Below, one piece after another: positions 33,480 through 40,735 of a stretch of 64,000 nt of DNA. How positions within the stretch are numbered: position 1 is the first letter of the stretch; the number at the start of each line of letters is the position of its first letter. The notes beneath the pieces were generated by a model that did not search any database, was not told the origin of the DNA, and saw only the letters and a list, made by a program, of their open reading frames with translations. The translations under genes and the position numbers were made by a program. This stretch comes from Treponema medium (lineage in GTDB: Bacteria > Spirochaetota > Spirochaetia > Treponematales > Treponemataceae), in the NCBI RefSeq assembly GCF_017161265.1, contig NZ_CP031393.1, positions 186,001 to 250,000 on the forward strand, written 5' to 3'.

Positions 33480-34844
33480 ATGAAAAAAAATTCCATAGTA
33501 ATAAGCATTTTGTTTTGTCTGTGCTGCGCGGCGGCGTTGAGTGCGCAAGAGGCTTCCGATGACTTCGGCTTTGACAGCGAGGAGGAATCGAGCAGTGCTT
33601 TTTCGATTGATATTGGCGGAAAGCTTTCCCTCGGCGGCTCGTTTTATTTTAACGATTTTAAGACTTTTAAGGATGTACAACCCGGATCGCTGGTTGAGGG
33701 GAAGCTGCACGTTCACGCAACGGCGCCGATGACGGAAGCATATTTCGGTGTTAAGCTGAATGGTAAAACCCTCGCCCCCCTACTCGGTAAAACGCAGACC
33801 GTTTTTCCAGAAAAACCCCAGATCGCTCCGTGGATTGACGAAGCATATCTTAAAATACTCTTTGGTTCGGCTGTAATTACCGGCGGCATCCAAAAGATGA
33901 ACTGGGGGCGGGCGGAAAGCTTAAGCGTTCTTGATATCGTCAATCCTCGCGACAAAACCGACCTTACGCTGATGTATGCCCCGCAGGAGATGAAAATTGC
34001 CCGCCCGCTCATATCCGCTGTCGTGTACCTTCCGTATGATCTCAAGCTGGAAGGCGTATATTTGCCGGTATTTGAAGGCAATCGCATCGTTACCGGAAAA
34101 ACCGACCGCTGGTATTCGCAGCAATTTGACCGAATTGTGCAAACCGACCCATCGTTTTTTACCCGTCCAGTTAAAACGAATACCCTCGTATATTCGCAGG
34201 GCGGCGGGCGGCTTACGGCTGCTGTAGGAGGCAAACACGACTTCGGCATTCAGTATTTTTACGGTCGGCTGCCGGAGCTTGCGTTTGCAGCGGAACCGGC
34301 GGGAGGCGGCCTTTCCCCTGTAACCTTTACCGGTCTTTATAATCCCTATCACCATATCGGTATCGACTACGGTGTCGGGCTCGGCTCCGTATCACTCAGT
34401 GCGGAACTCGCCGCAAATATCACCTCGGATTTATCAGGCAATAATCCTTCCATATATAACCCGTCGCTTGCGTGGAACATCGGCGCGGTCTATTCCGCAC
34501 CGCTCGGCTTTACCGTGAGTTTGACCGCAACGGAAAACATTCGGCTTCATCATAACAGAAGCGCTGCTCAAATCAACGATGTTGAATACGGCAAAAAAGC
34601 AACGGATACAAAACTTGCATTTTCCATATCGCAAACGCTCTTGCGTAATTCCTTGGAATGGAAGCTTGGCGCCATTGTCGGGCTTGAGGACGCAGACTTC
34701 TGTATTATGCCGGGTATTCACTGGCAGCTCGCAACCTTGCTTTTGGATTGTAACATCGGTATTTTCGGCGGTAAAAAGACCGGAAACCTTGGACAATTTT
34801 CTCGTAACAGCTTTATCAGGTTTACCGCCGCGTATGAGTTTTAA
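33480..34844 (+). CDS. Putative outer-membrane beta-barrel protein
   Basis: 454 residues. A signal peptide (MKKNSIVISILFCLCCAAAL, cleavage near SAQEA) is followed by an acidic linker (DDFGFDSEEESSS). The rest is a long beta-rich chain with alternating polar and aromatic residues (KLSLGGSFYFNDF, YFGVKLNGK, HIGIDYGVGLGSVSLSAEL), ending FTAAYEF, the terminal Phe expected of outer-membrane barrels. The start at 33480 has AGGAG 8 nt upstream, donated by the repeat remnant. I cannot name the family; it could be a porin-like or structural barrel. It stands alone between repeats and ogt. Confidence 0.78.
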   Translation: MKKNSIVISILFCLCCAAALSAQEASDDFGFDSEEESSSAFSIDIGGKLSLGGSFYFNDFKTFKDVQPGSLVEGKLHVHATAPMTEAYFGVKLNGKTLAPLLGKTQTVFPEKPQIAPWIDEAYLKILFGSAVITGGIQKMNWGRAESLSVLDIVNPRDKTDLTLMYAPQEMKIARPLISAVVYLPYDLKLEGVYLPVFEGNRIVTGKTDRWYSQQFDRIVQTDPSFFTRPVKTNTLVYSQGGGRLTAAVGGKHDFGIQYFYGRLPELAFAAEPAGGGLSPVTFTGLYNPYHHIGIDYGVGLGSVSLSAELAANITSDLSGNNPSIYNPSLAWNIGAVYSAPLGFTVSLTATENIRLHHNRSAAQINDVEYGKKATDTKLAFSISQTLLRNSLEWKLGAIVGLEDADFCIMPGIHWQLATLLLDCNIGIFGGKKTGNLGQFSRNSFIRFTAAYEF

Positions 34845-34906
34845 CCGGCAATAGGGAGCTTTTAAAAACTGCAAACCTATTGTCTTGTTCTATCGGAAGG
34901 ATAAAT

Positions 34907-35401
34907 ATGACGTATACTCAATGGTATGATTCTCCGCTGGGGAATATTTTGCTGGCAGCAGACAGCGCAGGTTTGACCGGCGTGTGGTTCAACGGCGAAA
35001 AGTTTTTTGCTCAGTATCTTGAAGAACAGCATGAAGAAAAAGAAACGCCGTTCTTACAGCAAACAAAACGATGGCTTGATGTCTATTTTTCCGGAAAAGA
35101 ACCTGATTTTGCCGTGCCGTTTCATTTTAACGGAACAGACTTCCAAAATGCAGTGTGGAATATCCTCTGTACTATTCCATACGGGCATACAACTACCTAC
35201 GGTGAAATAGCCAAGCAGATTGCCCGTCAGCGAGGTCTATCCCGTATGTCCGCACAAGCGGTGGGCGGCGCAGTCGGTCATAATGGAATTTCCATCATCG
35301 TACCCTGTCATCGCGTTATCGGAGCGAACGGCAACTTAACCGGCTATGCAGGCGGCCTTGATAAAAAAAGAGCATTGCTGACGTTGGAGAAAATTCTTTA
35401 A
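34907..35401 (+). CDS. ogt: Methylated-DNA--protein-cysteine methyltransferase
   Basis: 164-residue O6-alkylguanine-DNA alkyltransferase, a suicide repair protein. The active-site VPCHRVIGANGNLTGYAGG is intact, with the upstream DNA-binding helix region PYGHTTTYGEIA and GGAVGHN. A short N-terminal domain precedes these, as in Ogt-type members rather than Ada. AAGGA sits 6 nt before the ATG at 34907; nine in-frame upstream codons have no support. No partner gene is nearby. Confidence 0.95.
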   Translation: MTYTQWYDSPLGNILLAADSAGLTGVWFNGEKFFAQYLEEQHEEKETPFLQQTKRWLDVYFSGKEPDFAVPFHFNGTDFQNAVWNILCTIPYGHTTTYGEIAKQIARQRGLSRMSAQAVGGAVGHNGISIIVPCHRVIGANGNLTGYAGGLDKKRALLTLEKIL

Positions 35402-35858
35402 AATTGAACAAGTGAACAAAGTGTAGAGTCTTTGGCTCTATTCTGTAAAGAAACGTTTTATAATATCCGCTAAAGCGGATTACGAATCAACTTTGGAGAT
35501 TGCTCAATTCGTACGTGATACGCGCACACGTAAATAAGCGCGATGTTACGGTAATGTGCAACATCCGTGTTGGCCATTACCTTGCGAGTTTTACAAAAAT
35601 AGGATTTTTGTAAAACGTCGTTGCTGTTTTATGCGCCCGCCATCTATGGCGGTTCTGCTGAGCAAACTCGCAGTGTTTTTAAACGGTACTATCTGTGCCG
35701 CTTAAAATAAACAACCTCGACGCAGCGCATCGGGGTATAGCGACAGCGTACTAAACTCTCCGCACGAATAAACCTTGATATGTGCGATACAGGACAATGA
35801 ACTCGTTATGCTTACCTCACTATCGGTCATAACGGGTCGGTTTATGAGAAGGGAAAAT
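35402..35858. repeat. Repeat-rich intergenic stretch related to the 27.8-kb block
   Basis: It opens AAAATTGAACAAGTGAACAAAGTG and later has CAACTTTGGAGATTG, a CGATGTTACGG variant, ACTCGCAGTGTTTTT and CGCTTAAAATAAAC, matching the order of the tandem repeat at 27737-28080 in diverged form. Inserted hairpins include ATCCGC/GCGGAT and a perfect 13-bp arm pair GTTTTACAAAAAT with its complement around 35588-35616. No gene is visible. Confidence 0.6.
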
Positions 35859-36737
35859 ATGGATAAGATTTTTCAACAGGATTTAACCAAAGAAGAAAAA
35901 GTCGGCGGCATTTTTATTGTCAAGCTCTTGTTTAAAGCGCCGGTAACAATACCAGCTCGGGAACAGATGGAAGCGGTGATGCAAAAGCGCTTGGGAGATG
36001 CCGAATGTTTTTCGTACGATTCGGACACTGCTGTAGCACAATTTGCCGCCACTCGATATCGGGCGGAATTTAAGGATGGGGCGTATCCGCCCATGCTGAT
36101 GATTGCTCCCGCCGCCTTTGATGAAAATACCATTGACGATTTTACCAAAAGCCAGATGTGGGACTGCGGAGACGATAAAGATGCTATTTTGTCCGAATGC
36201 CGATATGCACTCATCGGTACCGATATGCTGGCGGCGGCGCTTCCCGCATCGGAGCGAGCTGAACTCGATATGGATTTTACGGAGGCACTGGTCGAGCTTT
36301 TCCCTGACTGTACTGCCGTTTATTTTGAAAATTCGGGAAAACTTTTTACCGCAGAAACCATCCGCAACTATATGCTTCCCCGTGAAAACCGTTTTATTCA
36401 ATTTGCCGTGAACGCCCGCTTTTTTACTATTCAAGGCGGCGAAGACATGCTTGTCGATACGCTCGGCATGAGCTTGTTGTTCTTACCCGACTTACAATAT
36501 CATTTTCACGGACTTGATCCGAACCTGATGGTAAATCATGCATACAACACCGCGTTGTATCTTTTAATAAATGATAACCCCATAGAAACCGGCGACACTA
36601 TCGGCGGCATAACGGACGGTTCAGCATCGCCTGAGCGATGGATATGCCGTTACGAAGAATCGCTTATCCAGCCTATACGCGAAGTCCTCGATATAGATAC
36701 CGGTGTCTATGCTGCGGGTAACAGACATTATGAATAA
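35859..36737 (+). CDS. DUF4261 family protein
   Basis: 292 residues. The arrangement (GGIFIVKLLFKAPVTIP near the start, VAQFAATRYRAEFKDG, PPMLMIAPAAF, SQMWDCGDDKDAIL, NARFFTIQGGEDMLVDTLGM and the C-terminal HGLDPNLMVNHAYNTALYL) fits the DUF4261 family, whose function is unknown. It is soluble and has no signal peptide. GAAGGG lies 7 nt before the ATG at 35859; upstream in-frame codons are repeat sequence. The stop overlaps an ATG at 36730 (ATGAATAA), so it once had a translationally coupled partner, of which only a fragment remains. Confidence 0.75.
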   Translation: MDKIFQQDLTKEEKVGGIFIVKLLFKAPVTIPAREQMEAVMQKRLGDAECFSYDSDTAVAQFAATRYRAEFKDGAYPPMLMIAPAAFDENTIDDFTKSQMWDCGDDKDAILSECRYALIGTDMLAAALPASERAELDMDFTEALVELFPDCTAVYFENSGKLFTAETIRNYMLPRENRFIQFAVNARFFTIQGGEDMLVDTLGMSLLFLPDLQYHFHGLDPNLMVNHAYNTALYLLINDNPIETGDTIGGITDGSASPERWICRYEESLIQPIREVLDIDTGVYAAGNRHYE

Positions 36738-36954
36738 AAAAAGAATTGAGGAGATTATTTTAAGCAATCCGCTAACACTAACTGCGCAAAAGTTTTTTGA
36801 CAGTTTCCTTGATTTTAATTCTCTTCAAAATAATCCGAATCGATTCGTTTTATTGTGTAAACATCTTGTGTGCTTACCCCAAGATTATTTTCTATCATTA
36901 ATTCCGTTAATTGCTTTCCGTCAAGTAGTATTATTTTTGCATCAATATCGGTAA
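36730..36954 (+). pseudogene. N-terminal gene fragment after DUF4261
   Basis: The ATG overlaps the DUF4261 stop and begins MNKKRIEEIILSNPLTLTAQ. This looks coding for about 28 residues (to about 36813), after which the frame runs antisense to the Mrr gene and looks random. Probably the start of a gene cut off when the Mrr segment arrived. Confidence 0.35.
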
Positions 36955-37732
36955 CATATTTCTTTGCTTCGTTTGTAAATGTTGAAGTAGTAATAAATAT
37001 CCCCTTTTTTGCTTTTTTTCCTAACAATGCCCCTGCAAACTTTTGTATTTCGGGGCGACCGATAGTAACGCTATCCCATTTCTTTGCTTGAATGTAAATC
37101 ACATCAAGTCCTAATTTATCTTCTTTAATAATGCCATCAATCCCTTCATCACCGGACTTTCCAACTACAGTGGCAGCTTCTTTGATTGAACCGCCGTATC
37201 CCATCTTAACCAATAAATCAATAACTAACTTTTCAAATTTTTGAGGACTGATATTTTTAATTGTAGACAATAACTCATTTGCTAATTCATTTTTTATACT
37301 GAGATAGCCGCTTTCAAGCAATTCATGTGGAGTAATACTTTGTTCAATGTTATGTTCAGTTTTATTATTTTCAGAATTGTCAGACCCTTTTGTCGACTGA
37401 AAGTCATTAAAAGCATCATATTCTTTGAGCATTTTAGTATTGATAAATGCAGGCTCCTTTTGCAAGAGCTTCTTTCCTTCTTCTGATATACGAAAATAAC
37501 CTCTCTTGGTTTTGAGTAACAAACCTGCTTTTGTTAAATATGTTCTTGCCCATCCAATTCTATTATTAATAACAAATGCTGAGCCGCTTGGGAGCAATTC
37601 TTGTTTTTCTTTCTCAGTTAAATTAAATTGATTTATCAATACATCAGTAGCTTCTCTAAATAAATGTTCTTTACCGTCTTCAGCAATTTTCATAAGCGGT
37701 AGCATACACTCTTCATACGTTGGAATTGCCAT
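36815..37732 (-). CDS. mrr: Mrr-family type IV restriction endonuclease
   Basis: 305 residues in two domains. The N-terminal winged-helix Mrr-N region (PTYEECMLPLMKIAEDG ... FRISEEGKKLLQ) occupies about 1-95, and a linker rich in Asn, Glu and Ser follows. The C-terminal Mrr catalytic domain carries FEKLVIDLLVKMGYGG, GDEGIDGII and YIQAKKW, which supply the PD-(D/E)xK-type Asp and Gln-x-Lys residues. Mrr enzymes cut methylated foreign DNA. GGAGG precedes the ATG at 37732. The gene is visibly more AT-rich than its neighbours, stands opposite to them and lies between two gene fragments, all signs of horizontal gain. No methyltransferase is nearby, consistent with a modification-dependent enzyme. 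Confidence 0.88.
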   Translation of the reverse strand: MAIPTYEECMLPLMKIAEDGKEHLFREATDVLINQFNLTEKEKQELLPSGSAFVINNRIGWARTYLTKAGLLLKTKRGYFRISEEGKKLLQKEPAFINTKMLKEYDAFNDFQSTKGSDNSENNKTEHNIEQSITPHELLESGYLSIKNELANELLSTIKNISPQKFEKLVIDLLVKMGYGGSIKEAATVVGKSGDEGIDGIIKEDKLGLDVIYIQAKKWDSVTIGRPEIQKFAGALLGKKAKKGIFITTSTFTNEAKKYVTDIDAKIILLDGKQLTELMIENNLGVSTQDVYTIKRIDSDYFEEN

Positions 37733-37769
37733 TGTTTCCCTCCTAATGTGGTCGATATCAAGAAACGCT

Positions 37770-37895
37770 TTACGCTTGTTGCAGTACATCCAACCAAGCT
37801 AAATAGTCCCGTGCGCTCTGCTCTACCGCTTGCCGTGCAGCTTCGCTATATCCCGCGTTGCTGTCTATGAGCATACCATCAAAGATAAAAATGTT
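37770..37895 (-). pseudogene. C-terminal gene fragment upstream of mrr
   Basis: A minus-strand frame reads NIFIFDGMLIDSNAGYSEAA and continues RQAVEQSARDYLAWLDVLQQA to a stop at 37770. It looks like the end of a real protein but lacks any N-terminal part. Identity unknown. Confidence 0.3.
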
Positions 37896-37940
37896 CTATA
37901 CTGGCGATAGGAAACTGACGAGTATGAGACAGGTAGTAAA

Positions 37941-38816
37941 ATGAAACTCTTAATCTACGGTGCAGGTGTAATCGGCAGTTTGTATGCCGCTGCGTTTGCT
38001 GAAGCAGGATATAACACCACGGTGTACGCGCGAGGGGAAAGGCTTAAAGCACTGAGAACCCTCGGTCTACAGTATGAGAAAAACGGCAACATCCACAGAG
38101 CAAATGTTACCGTTATCGGTACATTGGAAAATGATGATTGGTATGATTTTATTTTTCTAACGGTAAAGGAAAATCAGGTACATACGGCGTTACAAGAGTT
38201 GAAGCACAATATCAGCCCGAATATTGTTACAATGGTCAATACGCTTGAACCGTACGGTAATTGGGAACGTATTTGCGGAACAGGACGTATTATACCGGCA
38301 TTTCCGGGTGCAGGCGGCAGTTATGAAAACGGCATCCTTAACGCGGACTTTACGCCGCGTATTATTCAAGTTACAACCTTTGCCGAAATCAATGGAAATA
38401 AATCCGAACGCTTGAAAAAACTTGCCGCTCTTTTTACCGCATCGAACATACCGCATGGGATTGTAAAAGATATGCACTGCTGGCAGCTCTGTCATCTGGC
38501 GATGGTTGTTCCGATTGCCGATGCGTATTATAAAGCAAAAAATCCGGAAACGGTTTGGAAAGAATCGAACATTATGTATGACACCGTATGGCAAATAAAA
38601 AAGAACCTTCAAACATTGTACCGTTTCGGCATAAAACTTTCACCGCCGAAGATGTATCTTTTAAGGCTTTTGCCCGTTCGGATATTACAGCATATTTTTA
38701 CACTCATTTTCAAAAGCCGTTTCGGATATATGTTTATGTACCGGCACTCAATGAAAGCTCCCGATGAAATGAATCGGCTGCATGTACAATTATATCGGTA
38801 TCTTTCTACGCAATAA
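37941..38816 (+). CDS. Ketopantoate reductase-like (ApbA/PanE family) oxidoreductase
   Basis: 291 residues. The N-terminal NAD(P)-binding start MKLLIYGAGVIGSLYAAAFA has the GxGxxG fingerprint, followed by the TVYARGERLKAL segment and TVKENQVHTAL. The C-terminal helical domain is less conserved and the usual catalytic Lys/Glu context is not obvious, so the substrate may not be ketopantoate. No pantothenate gene is adjacent. The last 11 bp overlap the convergent IMPase-like gene. A weak AGGTAG precedes the ATG. Confidence 0.75.
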   Translation: MKLLIYGAGVIGSLYAAAFAEAGYNTTVYARGERLKALRTLGLQYEKNGNIHRANVTVIGTLENDDWYDFIFLTVKENQVHTALQELKHNISPNIVTMVNTLEPYGNWERICGTGRIIPAFPGAGGSYENGILNADFTPRIIQVTTFAEINGNKSERLKKLAALFTASNIPHGIVKDMHCWQLCHLAMVVPIADAYYKAKNPETVWKESNIMYDTVWQIKKNLQTLYRFGIKLSPPKMYLLRLLPVRILQHIFTLIFKSRFGYMFMYRHSMKAPDEMNRLHVQLYRYLSTQ

Positions 38817-39597
38817 TGTTATACACTGCATCATGGATAACCGAGTTGGTGATTAATAAATCATCGATTTCTTGTCGCGGCTTATTCGATAGATTGGTTA
38901 CCTTACCGCCCGCTTCGCTGACAATCAACTTACCGGCGCAGGAACTTAAGCCCATTGACGGCTTGACGTTAATCATCGCTTCGCTTTTGCCGGTTGCAAG
39001 CCAGATAAGCTCATAGACCGTACAAACAATTATCCGTATGCCGCGTACATGCGGCTGCAATTTTTGTATAAGGTCGAGTACTTTTCCGCTGTATTCGGCA
39101 TTATAGCTCGAGGTTAAGCAAATACTGACAATCGATTCGTCAAGCCGCGAACGCTGCGACACCCGCAGTTTCACAGTGCCGCAGTACGCACCCTCTCCTT
39201 TGATTGCGTAGTAAATAGCGTTATTCGGCCAATCGAATATGATACCGAAAATCGTTTCTTTATTTTTCCGCAAGGCGAGCGTTGTGCCGAACATTGGAAT
39301 ACCGGCAGCAAAATTCACCGTACCGTCAATCGGATCGATAAGCCATTCGTACGGACTTTCCCCGCGGTTTTCGCCGTATTCTTCGCCGATAAACGTATGC
39401 TCGGGAAAGCGTTGCCGGATGCCTTCTACAATTGCTTGTTCCATAAACCGGTCGGTAAACGTGGCAATATCGTTCAATTCTTTTTTTTCAATTCCTTGAA
39501 CACTATACCGTGATGCTTCCCGATAGGCTCCCGTTACCAGCGGAACCAAATAATCGTAGAGGTGATGTAATGTTTCTGACGTCATGCTGCTATCCAT
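38806..39597 (-). CDS. Inositol monophosphatase-family phosphatase with altered metal motif
   Basis: 263 residues of the Mg2+-dependent IMPase fold. Present are FIGEEYGENRG (metal Glu) and WLIDPIDGTVNF (two metal Asp). The C-terminal motif normally WDxAAGxLIxxEAGG reads SSCAGKLIVSEAGG, so the third metal-binding Asp position is Ser. Members hydrolyse inositol phosphates, sugar phosphates or related esters. It is the last gene of a minus-strand cluster with an AfuBC/FbpBC-like importer, which suggests import of a phosphorylated compound followed by dephosphorylation. A hairpin lies between it and the ATPase gene, so its expression may differ. No clear ribosome binding site is visible. Confidence 0.83.
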   Translation of the reverse strand: MDSSMTSETLHHLYDYLVPLVTGAYREASRYSVQGIEKKELNDIATFTDRFMEQAIVEGIRQRFPEHTFIGEEYGENRGESPYEWLIDPIDGTVNFAAGIPMFGTTLALRKNKETIFGIIFDWPNNAIYYAIKGEGAYCGTVKLRVSQRSRLDESIVSICLTSSYNAEYSGKVLDLIQKLQPHVRGIRIIVCTVYELIWLATGKSEAMINVKPSMGLSSCAGKLIVSEAGGKVTNLSNKPRQEIDDLLITNSVIHDAVYNIIA

Positions 39598-39614
39598 TAA
39601 ACTGTAAGTGTGAA

Positions 39615-39643
39615 CCCCTAAAAACTAACCTTGAGTTTTAGAG
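39615..39643 (-). terminator. Possible attenuating hairpin between ABC ATPase and IMPase genes
   Basis: AGTTTTTAGGGG-type arm pairs with CTCTAAAACT on the minus strand. It overlaps the ATPase stop codon and lacks a strong T run. Confidence 0.35.
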
Positions 39644-40734
39644 ATGCCCAAGTGACCCATCGCAATATTTGCTTCGGTTTCTTTATCGAAGAGGATGATG
39701 GAGTTGCCGGAAAAATCGAATGAGACTTTTTTATCAATGTCATAATCGACACTGCCGAACACAACGGAAGTAAGAATGGTGCCGTGTGAATTGATCTTAA
39801 CGGTTGTTTCCATGCCCGCAGGTAAGGTTGAAAAGACGGTTCCCTCTGCGCTTCCGTGTTCGCTTATCTGCACATATTCAGGACGAATGCCGAGAATAAC
39901 GCTTTTTTCTTCAAACGGGAGCGGCGTATCGCTGACAAACTCCGCCTGCAATCCGCAAAATTGAATGGTACCCTTACGGTATTCCGCCTCGATAAAATTC
40001 ATCGTAGGATTACCGATAAAGTCGCCGACAAATATACACGACGGCTTATTGTACATCTCAAGCGGAGCGGCGTATTGCTTTAACAGTCCCTTTTCCATAA
40101 TGCAGACCTTCGTAGAAAGCGTCATCGCTTCCAACTGATCATGCGTAACATACACAAATGTGGAATCGGTAGTGCTGTGCAGCCGTTTCAGTTCAACCCG
40201 TATTTCCGTCCTCAGCTTTGCATCAAGGTTTGACAGCGGCTCATCCATAAATAAAATTTTTGGATTGGGAGCAAGCGTTCGCGCAATGGCAACCCGCTGC
40301 TGTTGACCGCCTGAAAGCTCACTCGGATATCTTTTTTCAAATTGCTCGATTTTCAGCAAGGCAAGCAGCTCCGCCACCCGTTCTCTGATGCGCCGGCTAT
40401 CCCACTTTAAGTTTTGCAAGCCGAATGCAATATTTTGATACACCGTCATGTGCGGCCACAACGCATAGTTTTGAAACAAAAAGCCGACATTCCGTTTTGA
40501 CGGCGGCACATTGATTCCTTTCTCCGAATCGAAGACGGGTGTGCCGTCGATAATAATCTTTCCCGATGTAGGCGTTTCCAGTCCCGCAATCATCCGGAGC
40601 GTTGTCGTTTTTCCGCAACCGGAAGGACCAAGCAGCGTTACAAATGCACGGTCGTCTATTGTCATATTGAGGTTATCAACGCCGACAAATTTTCCCCATT
40701 GCTTTGTCACCTGTTCCAATATAATCTCAGACAT
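39625..40734 (-). CDS. ABC transporter ATP-binding protein (AfuC/FbpC/UgpC type)
   Basis: 369 residues. Walker A is GPSGCGKTTT, the Q loop lies in GFLFQNYALWPHM, the signature is LSGGQQQRVAIARTLAPNP, Walker B is ILFMDEPLSNLDAKLR and the switch His is in YVTHDQLEA. After about residue 235 a TOBE/MOI-like domain follows (PEYVQISEHGSAEG, VDYDIDKKVSFDFS). This is the CUT1/iron/polyamine class of importers. GGAGG lies in the last codons of the permease gene, and the ATG follows its stop by one base, so the two are translationally coupled. Confidence 0.93.
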   Translation of the reverse strand: MSEIILEQVTKQWGKFVGVDNLNMTIDDRAFVTLLGPSGCGKTTTLRMIAGLETPTSGKIIIDGTPVFDSEKGINVPPSKRNVGFLFQNYALWPHMTVYQNIAFGLQNLKWDSRRIRERVAELLALLKIEQFEKRYPSELSGGQQQRVAIARTLAPNPKILFMDEPLSNLDAKLRTEIRVELKRLHSTTDSTFVYVTHDQLEAMTLSTKVCIMEKGLLKQYAAPLEMYNKPSCIFVGDFIGNPTMNFIEAEYRKGTIQFCGLQAEFVSDTPLPFEEKSVILGIRPEYVQISEHGSAEGTVFSTLPAGMETTVKINSHGTILTSVVFGSVDYDIDKKVSFDFSGNSIILFDKETEANIAMGHLGISKTQG

Positions 40735-40735
40735 C

